In this document: one piece after another, positions 43,196 to 51,376 of the stretch
Numbering within the stretch: the stretch's first letter is position 1
Layout: the number at the start of each line of letters is the position of its first letter
NCBI GenBank assembly: GCA_900318955.1
Contig: ONMJ01000003.1
Coordinates: forward strand, 59,394-123,393
Reading direction: 5' to 3'
DNA length: 64,000 nt
Origin: an uncultured Bacteroidales bacterium
GTDB taxonomy: Bacteria; Bacteroidota; Bacteroidia; Bacteroidales; UBA932
Notes under the pieces: generated by a model
Told to the model about the DNA's origin: nothing
The model's database searches: none
Seen by the model: only the letters and a program-made list of their open reading frames with translations
Position numbers and translations under genes: made by a program

Positions 43196-43199
43196 ACGA

Positions 43200-43207
43200 C
43201 AAAATTA
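43200..43207 (-). promoter_or_regulatory. predicted promoter (-7 box) of the uracil-DNA glycosylase-like gene
   Basis: TAATTTTG on the minus strand with 4 nt to the ATG at 43195. Confidence 0.5.
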
Positions 43208-43220
43208 CCAATTAAATTAC

Positions 43221-43228
43221 TATTTTTG
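43221..43228 (+). promoter_or_regulatory. predicted promoter (-7 box) of rdgB
   Basis: TATTTTTG on the plus strand with 4 nt to the ATG at 43233; 13 nt separate it from the divergent box. Confidence 0.55.
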
Positions 43229-43232
43229 TCAT

Positions 43233-43841
43233 ATGGAAAAAAGAAAGATAGTTTTCGCAAGCGCAAACCCCGGTAAAATAAGGGAAGCATCCGAGATTCT
43301 CGGAGATGGTTTTGAGATTCTTAGCGCAGCTGAGGCGGGAGTCACCGAAGACATCCCTGAGACCGGGAATACACTGAGGGATAATTCTCTACAAAAAGCC
43401 TCATACATATACGAGAAAACCGGGATGGACTGCTTCGCTGATGATACCGGACTCGAAGTAGACATCCTTGGAGGTGCTCCAGGTGTCCATACTGCAAGGT
43501 ATGCTGGGGAGGGGAAAGATTTCAATGCAAATATATCAAAACTCCTCTTCGAGATGGAACGTGCCGAAAAGGCAGGAGTCACCCCAATGAATAGGAAAGC
43601 GCGCTTCCGTACTTCTGTAACCCTTATAATCGGAGGAGAAGTCCACTTTTTTGACGGAGTCATGGAAGGCGAAATCGCAAGGGAACGCTCCGGAAACGGC
43701 GGTTTCGGGTATGACCCCGTTTTTATACCAGACGGCTGCGACGGACTGACAGCAGCAGAAATACCGGAGGAGGAAAAGAACGCTATCTCCCACAGAGGAA
43801 AATCCTTACGGGCGATGGCCGCATTTCTCAATAGCTTATGA
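43233..43841 (+). CDS. rdgB: dITP/XTP pyrophosphatase (RdgB/HAM1)
   Basis: A 202-residue house-cleaning enzyme hydrolysing dITP, dXTP and ITP to monophosphates. The start KIVFASANPGKIREASEIL holds the SxNxxK motif, FADDTGLEVDILGGAPGVHTARYAG the metal site, and GNGGFGYDPVFIPDG the base-binding loop. ATG 43233 is preferred to an upstream in-frame start at 43095, which would run into the divergent gene. It sits beside a DNA glycosylase gene and overlaps recO by 4 nt, a small DNA-maintenance cluster. Confidence 0.95.
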   Translation: MEKRKIVFASANPGKIREASEILGDGFEILSAAEAGVTEDIPETGNTLRDNSLQKASYIYEKTGMDCFADDTGLEVDILGGAPGVHTARYAGEGKDFNANISKLLFEMERAEKAGVTPMNRKARFRTSVTLIIGGEVHFFDGVMEGEIARERSGNGGFGYDPVFIPDGCDGLTAAEIPEEEKNAISHRGKSLRAMAAFLNSL

Positions 43842-44506
43842 GAGAAAACATCCCGCTGATCCTTATCGCAACGACGAAGACAGGTGAGAACGCGATAGTA
43901 CTCCATACTCTCTCGAAAGAATACGGCCGCAGGAGTTTTATTTCGAGAATCGGGAAGAAGACCGGAATGTCCTCTTTCCTCCCCCTGAATATCCTGGATG
44001 CCGATATTGTCAGCAACCCCAAATCATCCCTCTGGAGCGCTTCCAACATTGTTGTCAAGTCTCCTCTCGACGGGATCAGGGGCAACCTATACAAGAATAC
44101 GATGACCCTGTTCATGAGCGAAGTTCTGTTCAGGACCATCAAGGATGGGGTTAACGAAGACGGCCTTTTCGAGTGGTGCCTGAAAAGCATAATGACCCTC
44201 GATGCCATTGAATCCAATTTCAGCAACTACCATATCCGCTTCCTTCTGGAACTGGCGGGAGCTCTCGGATTCAGCCCCTCATTTGACGATATAGCTCCAT
44301 TTACCTCTGCGGGGACAGGATCAAATAATCACCTCAAGGCCCTTGAAGCCTTCCTGACAGCCTCCTTCTCGGAATCTATGATCATTCCCCTCACTGGGGC
44401 AGACAGAAAAGAGATAGCGGAGGATCTTCTCCGCTATCTCGAATTCCATACTGAGTCAACTATCGCCGTCCGTTCCCTCGACGTCCTCCACGAGGTTTTT
44501 GCTTGA
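43838..44506 (+). CDS. recO: DNA repair protein RecO
   Basis: RecO loads RecA onto SSB-coated DNA with RecR. The 222-residue protein has an N-terminal OB fold (TKTGENAIVLHTLSKEYGRRSFISR at about 13-37) and a helical C-terminal domain (SEVLFRTIKDG, LLELAGALGFSPSFDD). The zinc cysteines of some RecO proteins are not present. The gene overlaps the convergent rnr gene by 47 bp, and a perfect hairpin in its 3' part seems to be the terminator of rnr. Confidence 0.87.
   Translation: MRENIPLILIATTKTGENAIVLHTLSKEYGRRSFISRIGKKTGMSSFLPLNILDADIVSNPKSSLWSASNIVVKSPLDGIRGNLYKNTMTLFMSEVLFRTIKDGVNEDGLFEWCLKSIMTLDAIESNFSNYHIRFLLELAGALGFSPSFDDIAPFTSAGTGSNNHLKALEAFLTASFSESMIIPLTGADRKEIAEDLLRYLEFHTESTIAVRSLDVLHEVFA
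44412..44441 (-). terminator. intrinsic terminator of rnr, inside recO
   Basis: Perfect 12-bp arms GAGATAGCGGAG and CTCCGCTATCTC with a 6-nt loop. Read on the minus strand the stem starts 18 nt after the rnr stop and is followed by TTTTCTGTCT. On the plus strand no T-run follows. The hairpin encodes part of EIAEDLLRYLEF in recO. Confidence 0.75.
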
Positions 44507-46592
44507 TTTCCTTAGGCGGTTCCGGGGCGACAAATTCATCCTCAATTAGTTCATAATCCAGAAGCTTCTGCTCAAGGGAAGTATCCTTGACACGGATTTT
44601 CACCTTGTCCCCAAGGAGGAAAATCTTACCGGTTCTCTTTCCGACTGTACGGTAATGATCGGGGTCGAAAGTAAAGAAATCACTCTTGATGGTCCTCAGA
44701 GGCACCATTCCTTCAATCATATTCGGCTCGATTTCCACATAGATACCCCATTCGGTAAGGCCGGAGATATGACCTTCATACTCCTTGCCTACCTTATCTT
44801 CCATAAACTCGACAATCTTGTACTTTATACTTTCCCTCTCCGCCTCTGCGGCTATCTGCTCCCTCTCGGAGGCATGGAGGCACTGGGCCTCATAATAACC
44901 CCTGTCCTGGCTGTCCCCATTGGAGAGATAAATAGACAGGAGACGATGGACCATCAAATCCGGATAACGGCGGATAGGAGAGGTGAAATGAGTATAGAAC
45001 TTGAATGCAAGGCCGTAGTGGCCGATGTTCTCTGTGCTATAGACAGCCTTTGCCATCGCACGAAGCATAAGTAGCTGGATAGCATTTGATTCCGGCTTGC
45101 CTTTGACCTGCTCGAGAAGATTATTGAGAGACTTGGCCACACCCTTTGCTCCGTCCATGTCACCGAGAGTATGTCCGAAATTACCCGCAAACTCCCTGAG
45201 TCCCAGAAGCTTCTCCGTATTGGGGACATCATGGACACGATAGACGAATGTCTTCGCATTCTTAAGGGCCTTGCCACCCATCTTGCCGCCGGTGGCCACA
45301 TATTCAGCTACGTTTCGGTTAGCCAGGAGCATGAACTCCTCGATAAGCCAGTTGGCCTCCTTTGTGATCTTCTGGATAACGTCTACAGGCTTCCCTTTGT
45401 CATCAATAATGACCTTCATTTCAGGACGCTCGAAACTGATAGCTCCTTCGGCGAATCTCTTTTTTCTCAGTTTCAGAGCCAACGTATTGAGTGTCAATAC
45501 AGCTTCCTTGATTTCACGCGGAATCAGGCCACATTCGCTTCCCTCCCCAATCTCCTTTTCGTAAGCTTCGGCACCGGCCTCGATCACTTCCTGAGCGAGT
45601 TCATAGTCGAAACGATAATCCGACTTGATTACAGTCCTTCCGAACCAAGGATTGATTACCTTCGCCTGGGGAGTAATTTCGAATACTACGGAATAAGTCA
45701 GTTTTTCTTCATTTGGTCTCAGAGAGCAAAGCTTATTGGAAAGCTTTTCAGGAAGCATCGGGACTGTCCTATCCACTAGATAGACCGACGTCCCCCTCTT
45801 CTGCGCCTCCTCATCTACGGCAGAACCCGGGCGAACATAATATGAGACATCGGCAATATGGACACCGACTTCGTAATTGCCGTTCTCCATCTTGCGGAAC
45901 GAGAGGGCATCGTCATAGTCCTTTGCATCATGAGGGTCAATGGTGAAAGTCAAGGTCTCGCGAAAATCGCGTCGGCCCTTGAGATCCTTTTGAGTAATCT
46001 TATCGGAAATAGCATCTGCAGCATCCTCGACAGCCTTTTCGAAACGGTAAGGAAGACCGTATTGGGCAAGGATTGCATGCATTTCAGTATCAATCTCCCC
46101 CGGCTTTCCGAGGAAATCGACAATATGTCCATAGGGATTCGCCTCTCCCCTTTCCCAGCCGTCAACTACTGCGGCGACTTTTATCCCGGTCTTGGCGTTT
46201 TCGCCCTCCGGAACAGGAACAGAGATATCATAAGGCATTGTCTTCGATGACATGAGAACCCACGCCTGGCGTGAGCCGACAACATGGAGAATACCGACGA
46301 AGGGACGGGTACTGCGTTCGATGACAGATATCACTTCTCCTTCGATTCTTCCGGTGCGGTCCTTGCCGCGAACCGCTACGCGGACTCTGTCACCGTGGAG
46401 GGCTCCCCTAGACTTAGCCGGACGGACAAAAACGTCGCTTCCCTCGAGTTCATCGACCTTTACGGCGATTATCCCGCTGGAGGACATCTTGACTGTACCC
46501 TCGAACTCGGCCAAAACCCTTTTTCGCGGCGCTGATTTCACTCTTGCACTCCTACTTCTCCGCCCTCTTGAATTCCTATTATTCCTTGACAT
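44460..46592 (-). CDS. rnr: ribonuclease R
   Basis: A 710-residue 3'-5' exoribonuclease that can degrade structured RNA. Cold-shock domains lie at about 25-170, the RNB catalytic domain at about 215-545 with the magnesium-binding aspartates in TIDPHDAKDYDDALSF, and a C-terminal S1 domain (GKEYEGHISGLTEWGIYVE). The N-terminal 28 residues and the last 20 are Arg/Lys rich RNA-binding tails. ATG 46592 is preferred to the TTG at 46598. Confidence 0.95.
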   Translation of the reverse strand: MSRNNRNSRGRRSRSARVKSAPRKRVLAEFEGTVKMSSSGIIAVKVDELEGSDVFVRPAKSRGALHGDRVRVAVRGKDRTGRIEGEVISVIERSTRPFVGILHVVGSRQAWVLMSSKTMPYDISVPVPEGENAKTGIKVAAVVDGWERGEANPYGHIVDFLGKPGEIDTEMHAILAQYGLPYRFEKAVEDAADAISDKITQKDLKGRRDFRETLTFTIDPHDAKDYDDALSFRKMENGNYEVGVHIADVSYYVRPGSAVDEEAQKRGTSVYLVDRTVPMLPEKLSNKLCSLRPNEEKLTYSVVFEITPQAKVINPWFGRTVIKSDYRFDYELAQEVIEAGAEAYEKEIGEGSECGLIPREIKEAVLTLNTLALKLRKKRFAEGAISFERPEMKVIIDDKGKPVDVIQKITKEANWLIEEFMLLANRNVAEYVATGGKMGGKALKNAKTFVYRVHDVPNTEKLLGLREFAGNFGHTLGDMDGAKGVAKSLNNLLEQVKGKPESNAIQLLMLRAMAKAVYSTENIGHYGLAFKFYTHFTSPIRRYPDLMVHRLLSIYLSNGDSQDRGYYEAQCLHASEREQIAAEAERESIKYKIVEFMEDKVGKEYEGHISGLTEWGIYVEIEPNMIEGMVPLRTIKSDFFTFDPDHYRTVGKRTGKIFLLGDKVKIRVKDTSLEQKLLDYELIEDEFVAPEPPKEIKQKPRGGRRGNGRR

Positions 46593-46616
46593 ATTCAATT
46601 ATATATTATTCTCCCA

Positions 46617-47990
46617 TTACTTAAATAGCGCCCTTACAAGGGCAGGAATATCCGCAACCTTAACAATTTCTATGCCCTCGATCTTATGGTCGAACTTACA
46701 ATACGAGGACACGAAAATCTTGCTGAAACCAAGTCTTCCGGCCTCCGAAGCCCTTCTGGCCGCCTGAGATACCGGACGGATCTCTCCGCTAAGACCGACT
46801 TCTCCAGCAAAACATACATCCCTCGGAATCGGATAGTCAAAGTTTGAAGAGAGGACAGATGAAACGACTGCCATATCGCAAGCGGGATCACTCACCTTCA
46901 AGCCCCCGGCCATATTCAGGAAAACATCTTTCTGGCTCAGCCTGAAACCCGCACGACGCTCGAGAACCGCCAGAAGCATATTGAGCCGACGGACATCAAA
47001 ACCTGTCGCAGAACGCTGCGCAGTGCCATATACAGCCGAGCTCACGAGGGCCTGGACCTCGAAAAGAAGCGGCCTGGTCCCATCCAGCATAGCAGCTATC
47101 GAAGTGCCGCTGAGACCGTCCTCATGCATCGGAATAAGCATCTCGGAGGGGTTCTCAACCTCGCGAAGCCCTTTTCCTGTCATCTCGAAGACCGCAAGTT
47201 CTGAGGTAGAGCCAAAACGGTTCTTGATGCTTCGAAGCACCCTGTAGGAGCCTCTGTTTTCGCCTTCAAACTGGAGAACGACATCGACTATGTGCTCCAA
47301 TATTTTCGGCCCAGCAATCGAACCTTCCTTTGTTATATGACCTATCAGTATCACCGGAATTCCTGACTCCTTGGCAAAGCGCAGGAGCGACGAGGCCGTC
47401 TCCTTGATTTGGGTCACCGATCCTGCCGTCGACTCTACATTCTGGGAATACATGGTCTGAACGGAATCGACTATCATCAGATCAGGGGCAATGGACTCTG
47501 CCTCCGAGAGAATATTCTCCATCAGGGTCTCACTGTAGATGAAGCAGTTCGAAGAATCACCGCCAAGCCGGTCCGCCCTCATCTTCACCTGCCTAACGCT
47601 CTCCTCGCCGGTAACATATAGGGTTTTCAATTCCGGCCTTAGAAGAGGCAGCTGCAGAGACAAGGTCGATTTCCCAATCCCCGGCTCGCCTCCGATAAGG
47701 ACGAGCGAACCTTTGACAAGACCTCCACCGAGGAGCCTGTCTACTTCGGAGCTTCCAAGGGAAATACGATCCTCAGCTGTCGAAGATACATCTTGAAGAC
47801 GTACGGGTTTTCTACCGTCGGATGGCAAAGAAGAAACCCTTTTGGTCGAAGACCCGGTCACAGCCTCCCTCTCGACCATTGTATTCCACTCGCCACACGC
47901 AGGGCACTTCCCCATCCACTTCGAATATTCATTCCCGCAATTGGAACAAAACCAAAGGGTTTTGACTTTACTTGAGCCTTTTACCGCCAT
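46617..47990 (-). CDS. radA: DNA repair protein RadA
   Basis: RadA is a hexameric branch-migration helicase acting with RecA. The 457-residue protein has the N-terminal zinc finger (CSNCG...CPACG, residues 15-34), Walker A GGEPGIGKST near 92-101, the RadA-specific KNRFGSTSELAVFEM motif near 248-262, and a C-terminal Lon-like domain (AVVSSVLSSNFDYPIPRDVCFAGEVGL). A TATATTCG sequence just upstream, after a strong terminator, may be its promoter. Confidence 0.96.
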   Translation of the reverse strand: MAVKGSSKVKTLWFCSNCGNEYSKWMGKCPACGEWNTMVEREAVTGSSTKRVSSLPSDGRKPVRLQDVSSTAEDRISLGSSEVDRLLGGGLVKGSLVLIGGEPGIGKSTLSLQLPLLRPELKTLYVTGEESVRQVKMRADRLGGDSSNCFIYSETLMENILSEAESIAPDLMIVDSVQTMYSQNVESTAGSVTQIKETASSLLRFAKESGIPVILIGHITKEGSIAGPKILEHIVDVVLQFEGENRGSYRVLRSIKNRFGSTSELAVFEMTGKGLREVENPSEMLIPMHEDGLSGTSIAAMLDGTRPLLFEVQALVSSAVYGTAQRSATGFDVRRLNMLLAVLERRAGFRLSQKDVFLNMAGGLKVSDPACDMAVVSSVLSSNFDYPIPRDVCFAGEVGLSGEIRPVSQAARRASEAGRLGFSKIFVSSYCKFDHKIEGIEIVKVADIPALVRALFK

Positions 47991-48016
47991 AAATTCAACA
48001 TTTACGCGAATATAAT

Positions 48017-48052
48017 AAAAAAAAGATATTGTTCCTGTCTGGGGACAATATC
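48017..48052 (-). terminator. strong terminator of the small lipoprotein gene
   Basis: On the minus strand an 11-bp stem (arms at 48042-48052 and 48025-48035, one G-U) with a short loop is followed by eight T (48017-48024). A weaker hairpin AGCGC/GCGCT with a T-run at 48060-48084 precedes it, making a tandem terminator that insulates radA. Confidence 0.8.
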
Positions 48053-48102
48053 AAAATCGAAAAAAAGCGCAGATTTAGAGCGCTCTTTGTCTGGAAGTTG
48101 AA

Positions 48103-48300
48103 TTACTTGGCGACTACAGAGTCGACAGCCTCAACAACCTCGGTAGCGACGGAGTCAGCGACAGCTGCAACAGTGTCAGCAGCAGCCTCTACTGCCTCGG
48201 TAGCTTCCTCAACAACTTCAGCCTTCTTGGCCTTGTTGCCGCAAGATACAGCTGCGCACATAAGAGCGACAACTGCGAGAGACATAAATACCTTTTTCAT
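48103..48300 (-). CDS. small alpha-helical lipoprotein with C-terminal lysine (Lpp-like)
   Basis: A 65-residue lipoprotein. The signal peptide ends in the lipobox AAVSC (Cys20), leaving a 46-residue mature chain made almost only of Ala, Val, Glu, Asp, Thr and Ser. Val/Ala residues recur every 3-4 positions (30, 33, 37, 40, 44, 47, 51), so it should form one amphipathic helix or coiled coil. The last residue is Lys65, as in Braun lipoprotein, which is cross-linked to peptidoglycan through its C-terminal lysine. A perfect promoter and tandem terminators suggest a strongly expressed single-gene unit. No homology to Lpp is claimed. Confidence 0.8.
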   Translation of the reverse strand: MKKVFMSLAVVALMCAAVSCGNKAKKAEVVEEATEAVEAAADTVAAVADSVATEVVEAVDSVVAK

Positions 48301-48335
48301 GATTGATATAAATTTAACAAGGAAATATCTGGCTG

Positions 48336-48366
48336 CAAATTTAAATATTCTTTTTCAGATTGCAAA
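48336..48366 (-). promoter_or_regulatory. consensus promoter of the small lipoprotein gene
   Basis: On the minus strand TTTG (48363-48366, within TTTTTTG) is 19 nt from TAAATTTG (48336-48343). This is one of the best promoter matches in the window and predicts a leader of about 30 nt. Confidence 0.75.
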
Positions 48367-48394
48367 AAATCTTTTTAACTTTTTTTATTATCCC

Positions 48395-48886
48395 CTATTT
48401 TGGCAGGTTAAACACCTCCAAATCATGCAATTGTCCGCTATCAATATGAAACCTCAGAGCTGTTCTCACCGTCTGCCAACCTTGGATTCCAGCCGCACCG
48501 GGGTTGATGTAAATAAACCCGAAGTTGGAATCTCTCATGACTTTAAGGATATGAGAATGCCCACAGATGAAAATATCCGGCTCATATTGCAAAATCAGAG
48601 ACCTGGCCCTTGGGTTGTAGTGGCCAGGAGAACCTCCGATGTGCATCATAAGCACTTTCAAGCCTTCGCACTCCCAGAAACGATACTCCGGATAGTCGTA
48701 GATCAGAATACGGTCGTCGCAGTTCCCGGATACGCCCTTGAGAGGCTTGAAATCAGCTATTTCGGCAGCGGTTACCAGTCCGCCGCCGAAATCTCCCGCA
48801 TGCCAGATCTCATCGACGGGAGACAGGAAATCGCGGAACTCTTTGTCGAACCGACCGTGAGTATCCGAAAGAAGACCAATGAACAT
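48395..48886 (-). CDS. metallophosphoesterase (YfcE/MJ0936-like)
   Basis: A 163-residue calcineurin-like phosphodiesterase. The metal motifs are in order: LLSDTHGRF (D7, H9), HAGDFG near 29-34, GNCD near 53-56, MHIGG, and ICGHSH near 110-115. Related enzymes hydrolyse phosphodiesters such as bis-pNPP in vitro; the natural substrate is unknown. It is the last gene of the long minus-strand run that starts with the outer-membrane barrel gene. Confidence 0.9.
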   Translation of the reverse strand: MFIGLLSDTHGRFDKEFRDFLSPVDEIWHAGDFGGGLVTAAEIADFKPLKGVSGNCDDRILIYDYPEYRFWECEGLKVLMMHIGGSPGHYNPRARSLILQYEPDIFICGHSHILKVMRDSNFGFIYINPGAAGIQGWQTVRTALRFHIDSGQLHDLEVFNLPK

Positions 48887-48893
48887 GTATCAC

Positions 48894-50057
48894 TTACAAT
48901 TTTATAACTATCTTCTTCTTGTATAGTATCCACGAAATTGAGAATATCACAAGCACGAATAGTATTGCATAGACAAGGGAGGTGAACTCGTTGGCTGTAA
49001 AGTACCTGGAAGGAGACCAACCAATCCAACCGAAGGTCTTTGCGATAACCCCGCTCAGGACGAAAGCAGCCAGGGCATTCATTCCAAAGGCCTTAGCCGG
49101 GGTAAAGAACCTTTCATAGCCCTTCACATCGATCAGATAGGAAAGGAAAGCCAGAACGGAAAGCGCCCAACCTCCTGCATAAAGGACATACGAAGGGGTC
49201 CAGAGAGCCTTGCAAATCGGAATCCAGATGCTCATTATCATAGCAGCGGCAAGACTCAGAGCAGAAGCGAAAAACAGCCTTGCAACAACTCCAATTGGGG
49301 AATCCTTCTCCGTTGGAAGGGCGGCATAGGATTTCTGAGAATTCCTCACAAGCGTCCCTGCAAGAAATCCGAGGATAACCGTACATGCCCCTGTGAGGGA
49401 GCCCCAGAGACCCTCGGGGTCGAACCAGTACCTCTCTCCGTTGGGTGCCAGATATCGCCTGTACATATGGTTCTCGCCTACTATAGCCTTGTCAATTTCT
49501 GAGGCGAATGTCCCTTCAACAGAGAAAGGTCCTCCGTCCGGTCCCTTGAAAATAACCAGGACAGCCGTATAAATTATCATCAACCCAAGGCCGGCAAGAG
49601 CTATCTTCCCGGGGTGTTTCTTGAATCCAAGAATAATCAGACCGCCTATGATATAGCAAAGGCCAATCCTCTGGAGAACGCCGAAAAGTCGCTTGTGCTG
49701 GAGCCAATAAAGATAATTCTGACCAAATGTCCAAGACTCATCATGAGGGCTATACGGATAGAACGGGTATAGGTTGAGAAGAAGACCTACGGCAATTATA
49801 AGAAGCCCCCTCTTTAAGATCTTCCATGAAGATTCTTTCGTCAGAGAATCGTATTTTGACAGGGAAAACGCCATTGCGCATCCCATACAGAAGACGAAGA
49901 ACGGGAAGACCAGATCAGTCGGAGTACATCCGAACCACTCTGCATGAGTGAGCGGAGGATATATTTTCGACCAAGTACCGGGATTGTTCACAAGACACAT
50001 GAATGCAACGGTAAGGCCGCGCATCACATCAAGGGTCACGAATCTCTTTTTCATCAT
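48894..50057 (-). CDS. DUF5009 / heparan-alpha-glucosaminide N-acetyltransferase-like membrane protein
   Basis: A 387-residue membrane protein with about ten segments. The N-terminal FVTLDVMRGLTVAFMCLVNNPG and the following TPTDLVFPFFVFCMGCAMAFSLSK are the hallmark of the NagX/YeiB-like acyltransferase group (COG4299). Eukaryotic relatives acetylate glucosamine across the lysosomal membrane, so a role in acetylating a cell-surface or periplasmic sugar is possible. It overlaps rsmE by 4 nt. Confidence 0.86.
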   Translation of the reverse strand: MMKKRFVTLDVMRGLTVAFMCLVNNPGTWSKIYPPLTHAEWFGCTPTDLVFPFFVFCMGCAMAFSLSKYDSLTKESSWKILKRGLLIIAVGLLLNLYPFYPYSPHDESWTFGQNYLYWLQHKRLFGVLQRIGLCYIIGGLIILGFKKHPGKIALAGLGLMIIYTAVLVIFKGPDGGPFSVEGTFASEIDKAIVGENHMYRRYLAPNGERYWFDPEGLWGSLTGACTVILGFLAGTLVRNSQKSYAALPTEKDSPIGVVARLFFASALSLAAAMIMSIWIPICKALWTPSYVLYAGGWALSVLAFLSYLIDVKGYERFFTPAKAFGMNALAAFVLSGVIAKTFGWIGWSPSRYFTANEFTSLVYAILFVLVIFSISWILYKKKIVIKL

Positions 50058-50767
50058 TTCATAAAGTTAAAGTACACTGCTTCAGCTGCGGTCACAGCCG
50101 CAGTCTCTGTACGAAGGCGGGAATCACCAAGATGGACAGGAATGAATCCTCGAGATATGGCAGAGGCCGCTTCAGCCGGGGAAAAATCGCCCTCCGGCCC
50201 TATCAGAACAATGATTTCTGAGCCTTCCGGAGCGCCTTCAAGGGCCTTCTTGATGGATATTTTATTACCATCAAAACAATAGGCAATCATCTTGACAGCA
50301 TCAGAGGGCGCCGCCATGATATAAGATGAGACACTCTGAGGGTCATGAATCAAGGGAACGGCCCCTTTCAGCGACTGCTTCGCAGCAGATAGGGCTATCC
50401 TTTCTGCCCGTTCCTTTTTATAAACCTTCCTCTCGGACCTGTCACCGATAAGCGGAACTATCTCGTCCACACCTATTTCCACCGCCTTCTCCACAAACCA
50501 CTCGAAGCGGTCGTTATTCTTGGTAGGACAAACGCCAAGAATCAGCCGATACGGGTGTGAATGCCAGGAAGAAACCGATTCAATAATCTCGGCCTCAGAT
50601 TCTTTTCCGACTCGGATAAGACGACACATGTATAGAGTTCCCTCTCCGTCGATAACGGAGATCTCGTCACCGACCTTATGGCGGAGGACCCTTGTGCAGT
50701 GATTGGATTCTTCCTCAGAGAGGATAACCCGCCCATCTTCTATCCTGTCGGAGAAGAAAACTTCCAT
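50054..50767 (-). CDS. rsmE: 16S rRNA (uracil(1498)-N(3))-methyltransferase RsmE
   Basis: RsmE methylates U1498 in the decoding centre of 16S rRNA. The 237-residue SPOUT-fold protein has the N-terminal PUA-like part (HCTRVLRHKVGDEISVIDGEG), the family segment EWFVEKAVEIGVDEIVPL, and the knotted SAM site IVLIGPEGDFSPAEA near 181-195 and HLGDSRLRTETAAV near 213-226. It lies between tsaC and the DUF5009 gene, with 3-nt and overlapping junctions. Confidence 0.95.
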   Translation of the reverse strand: MEVFFSDRIEDGRVILSEEESNHCTRVLRHKVGDEISVIDGEGTLYMCRLIRVGKESEAEIIESVSSWHSHPYRLILGVCPTKNNDRFEWFVEKAVEIGVDEIVPLIGDRSERKVYKKERAERIALSAAKQSLKGAVPLIHDPQSVSSYIMAAPSDAVKMIAYCFDGNKISIKKALEGAPEGSEIIVLIGPEGDFSPAEAASAISRGFIPVHLGDSRLRTETAAVTAAEAVYFNFMK

Positions 50768-50770
50768 AAG

Positions 50771-51376
50771 CTACTTTCTTATTATCTCGACCTCCCCGTC
50801 AAGCCCGAGCTTGATAATCTGAGAAGGCTTCCCGGTGGAATCAGTATCCACAGACGGGGGGACCACAAAATCGACTGCCGACTTTATCTCTGCTGGAATT
50901 TCACTGAAACGCTTCGGCGTAGGCTCGCCGGAAATATTGGCAGAGGTAGAGACAACCGGCCGGCCAAGCTTATAGGCGAGATCCTTGCAGAATTGCATCA
51001 TAGGAATTCTCATTCCGACAGTCCCGTCCTCAGCTACAGCATTGAAAGCCAGATGGTTCCTGTCGCCCGTGGGGCTGTCCGGATTCCCGACTATAGCTCC
51101 TGGATAAATAATAGTCATCGGGCTGTCATTCACTTCCACAAGGTCTATCGCGATAGAGGGTATCTGCTTTATATACTTGACTACCATATCGAGATTGGCG
51201 GCCAGGAGAACAAGCGATTTCGAATCAGGTCTTTTCTTGATTTCGAAGACCTTTGCGACAGCCACAGGATTTGTCGCATCACACCCGATACCCCATACTG
51301 TATCAGTAGGATAAAGAATGGTCCCGCCTTCACGGAGCGTCTTCAGCGCCCCCGCCATTATATCTTCCTTTGTCAT
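50771..51376 (-). CDS. tsaC: threonylcarbamoyl-AMP synthase (TsaC/Sua5 YrdC domain)
   Basis: Makes threonylcarbamoyl-AMP from threonine, bicarbonate and ATP for t6A in tRNA. The 201-residue protein is the short TsaC form: GGTILYPTDTVWGIGCDA at 17-34, KRPDSKSLVLLA, GMRIPMMQFCKDL, and VVSTSANISGEPTPK near 138-152. It overlaps potD (ATGA). Its partner tsaB is at 0.5 kb; tsaD and tsaE are not in the window. Confidence 0.95.
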   Translation of the reverse strand: MTKEDIMAGALKTLREGGTILYPTDTVWGIGCDATNPVAVAKVFEIKKRPDSKSLVLLAANLDMVVKYIKQIPSIAIDLVEVNDSPMTIIYPGAIVGNPDSPTGDRNHLAFNAVAEDGTVGMRIPMMQFCKDLAYKLGRPVVSTSANISGEPTPKRFSEIPAEIKSAVDFVVPPSVDTDSTGKPSQIIKLGLDGEVEIIRK

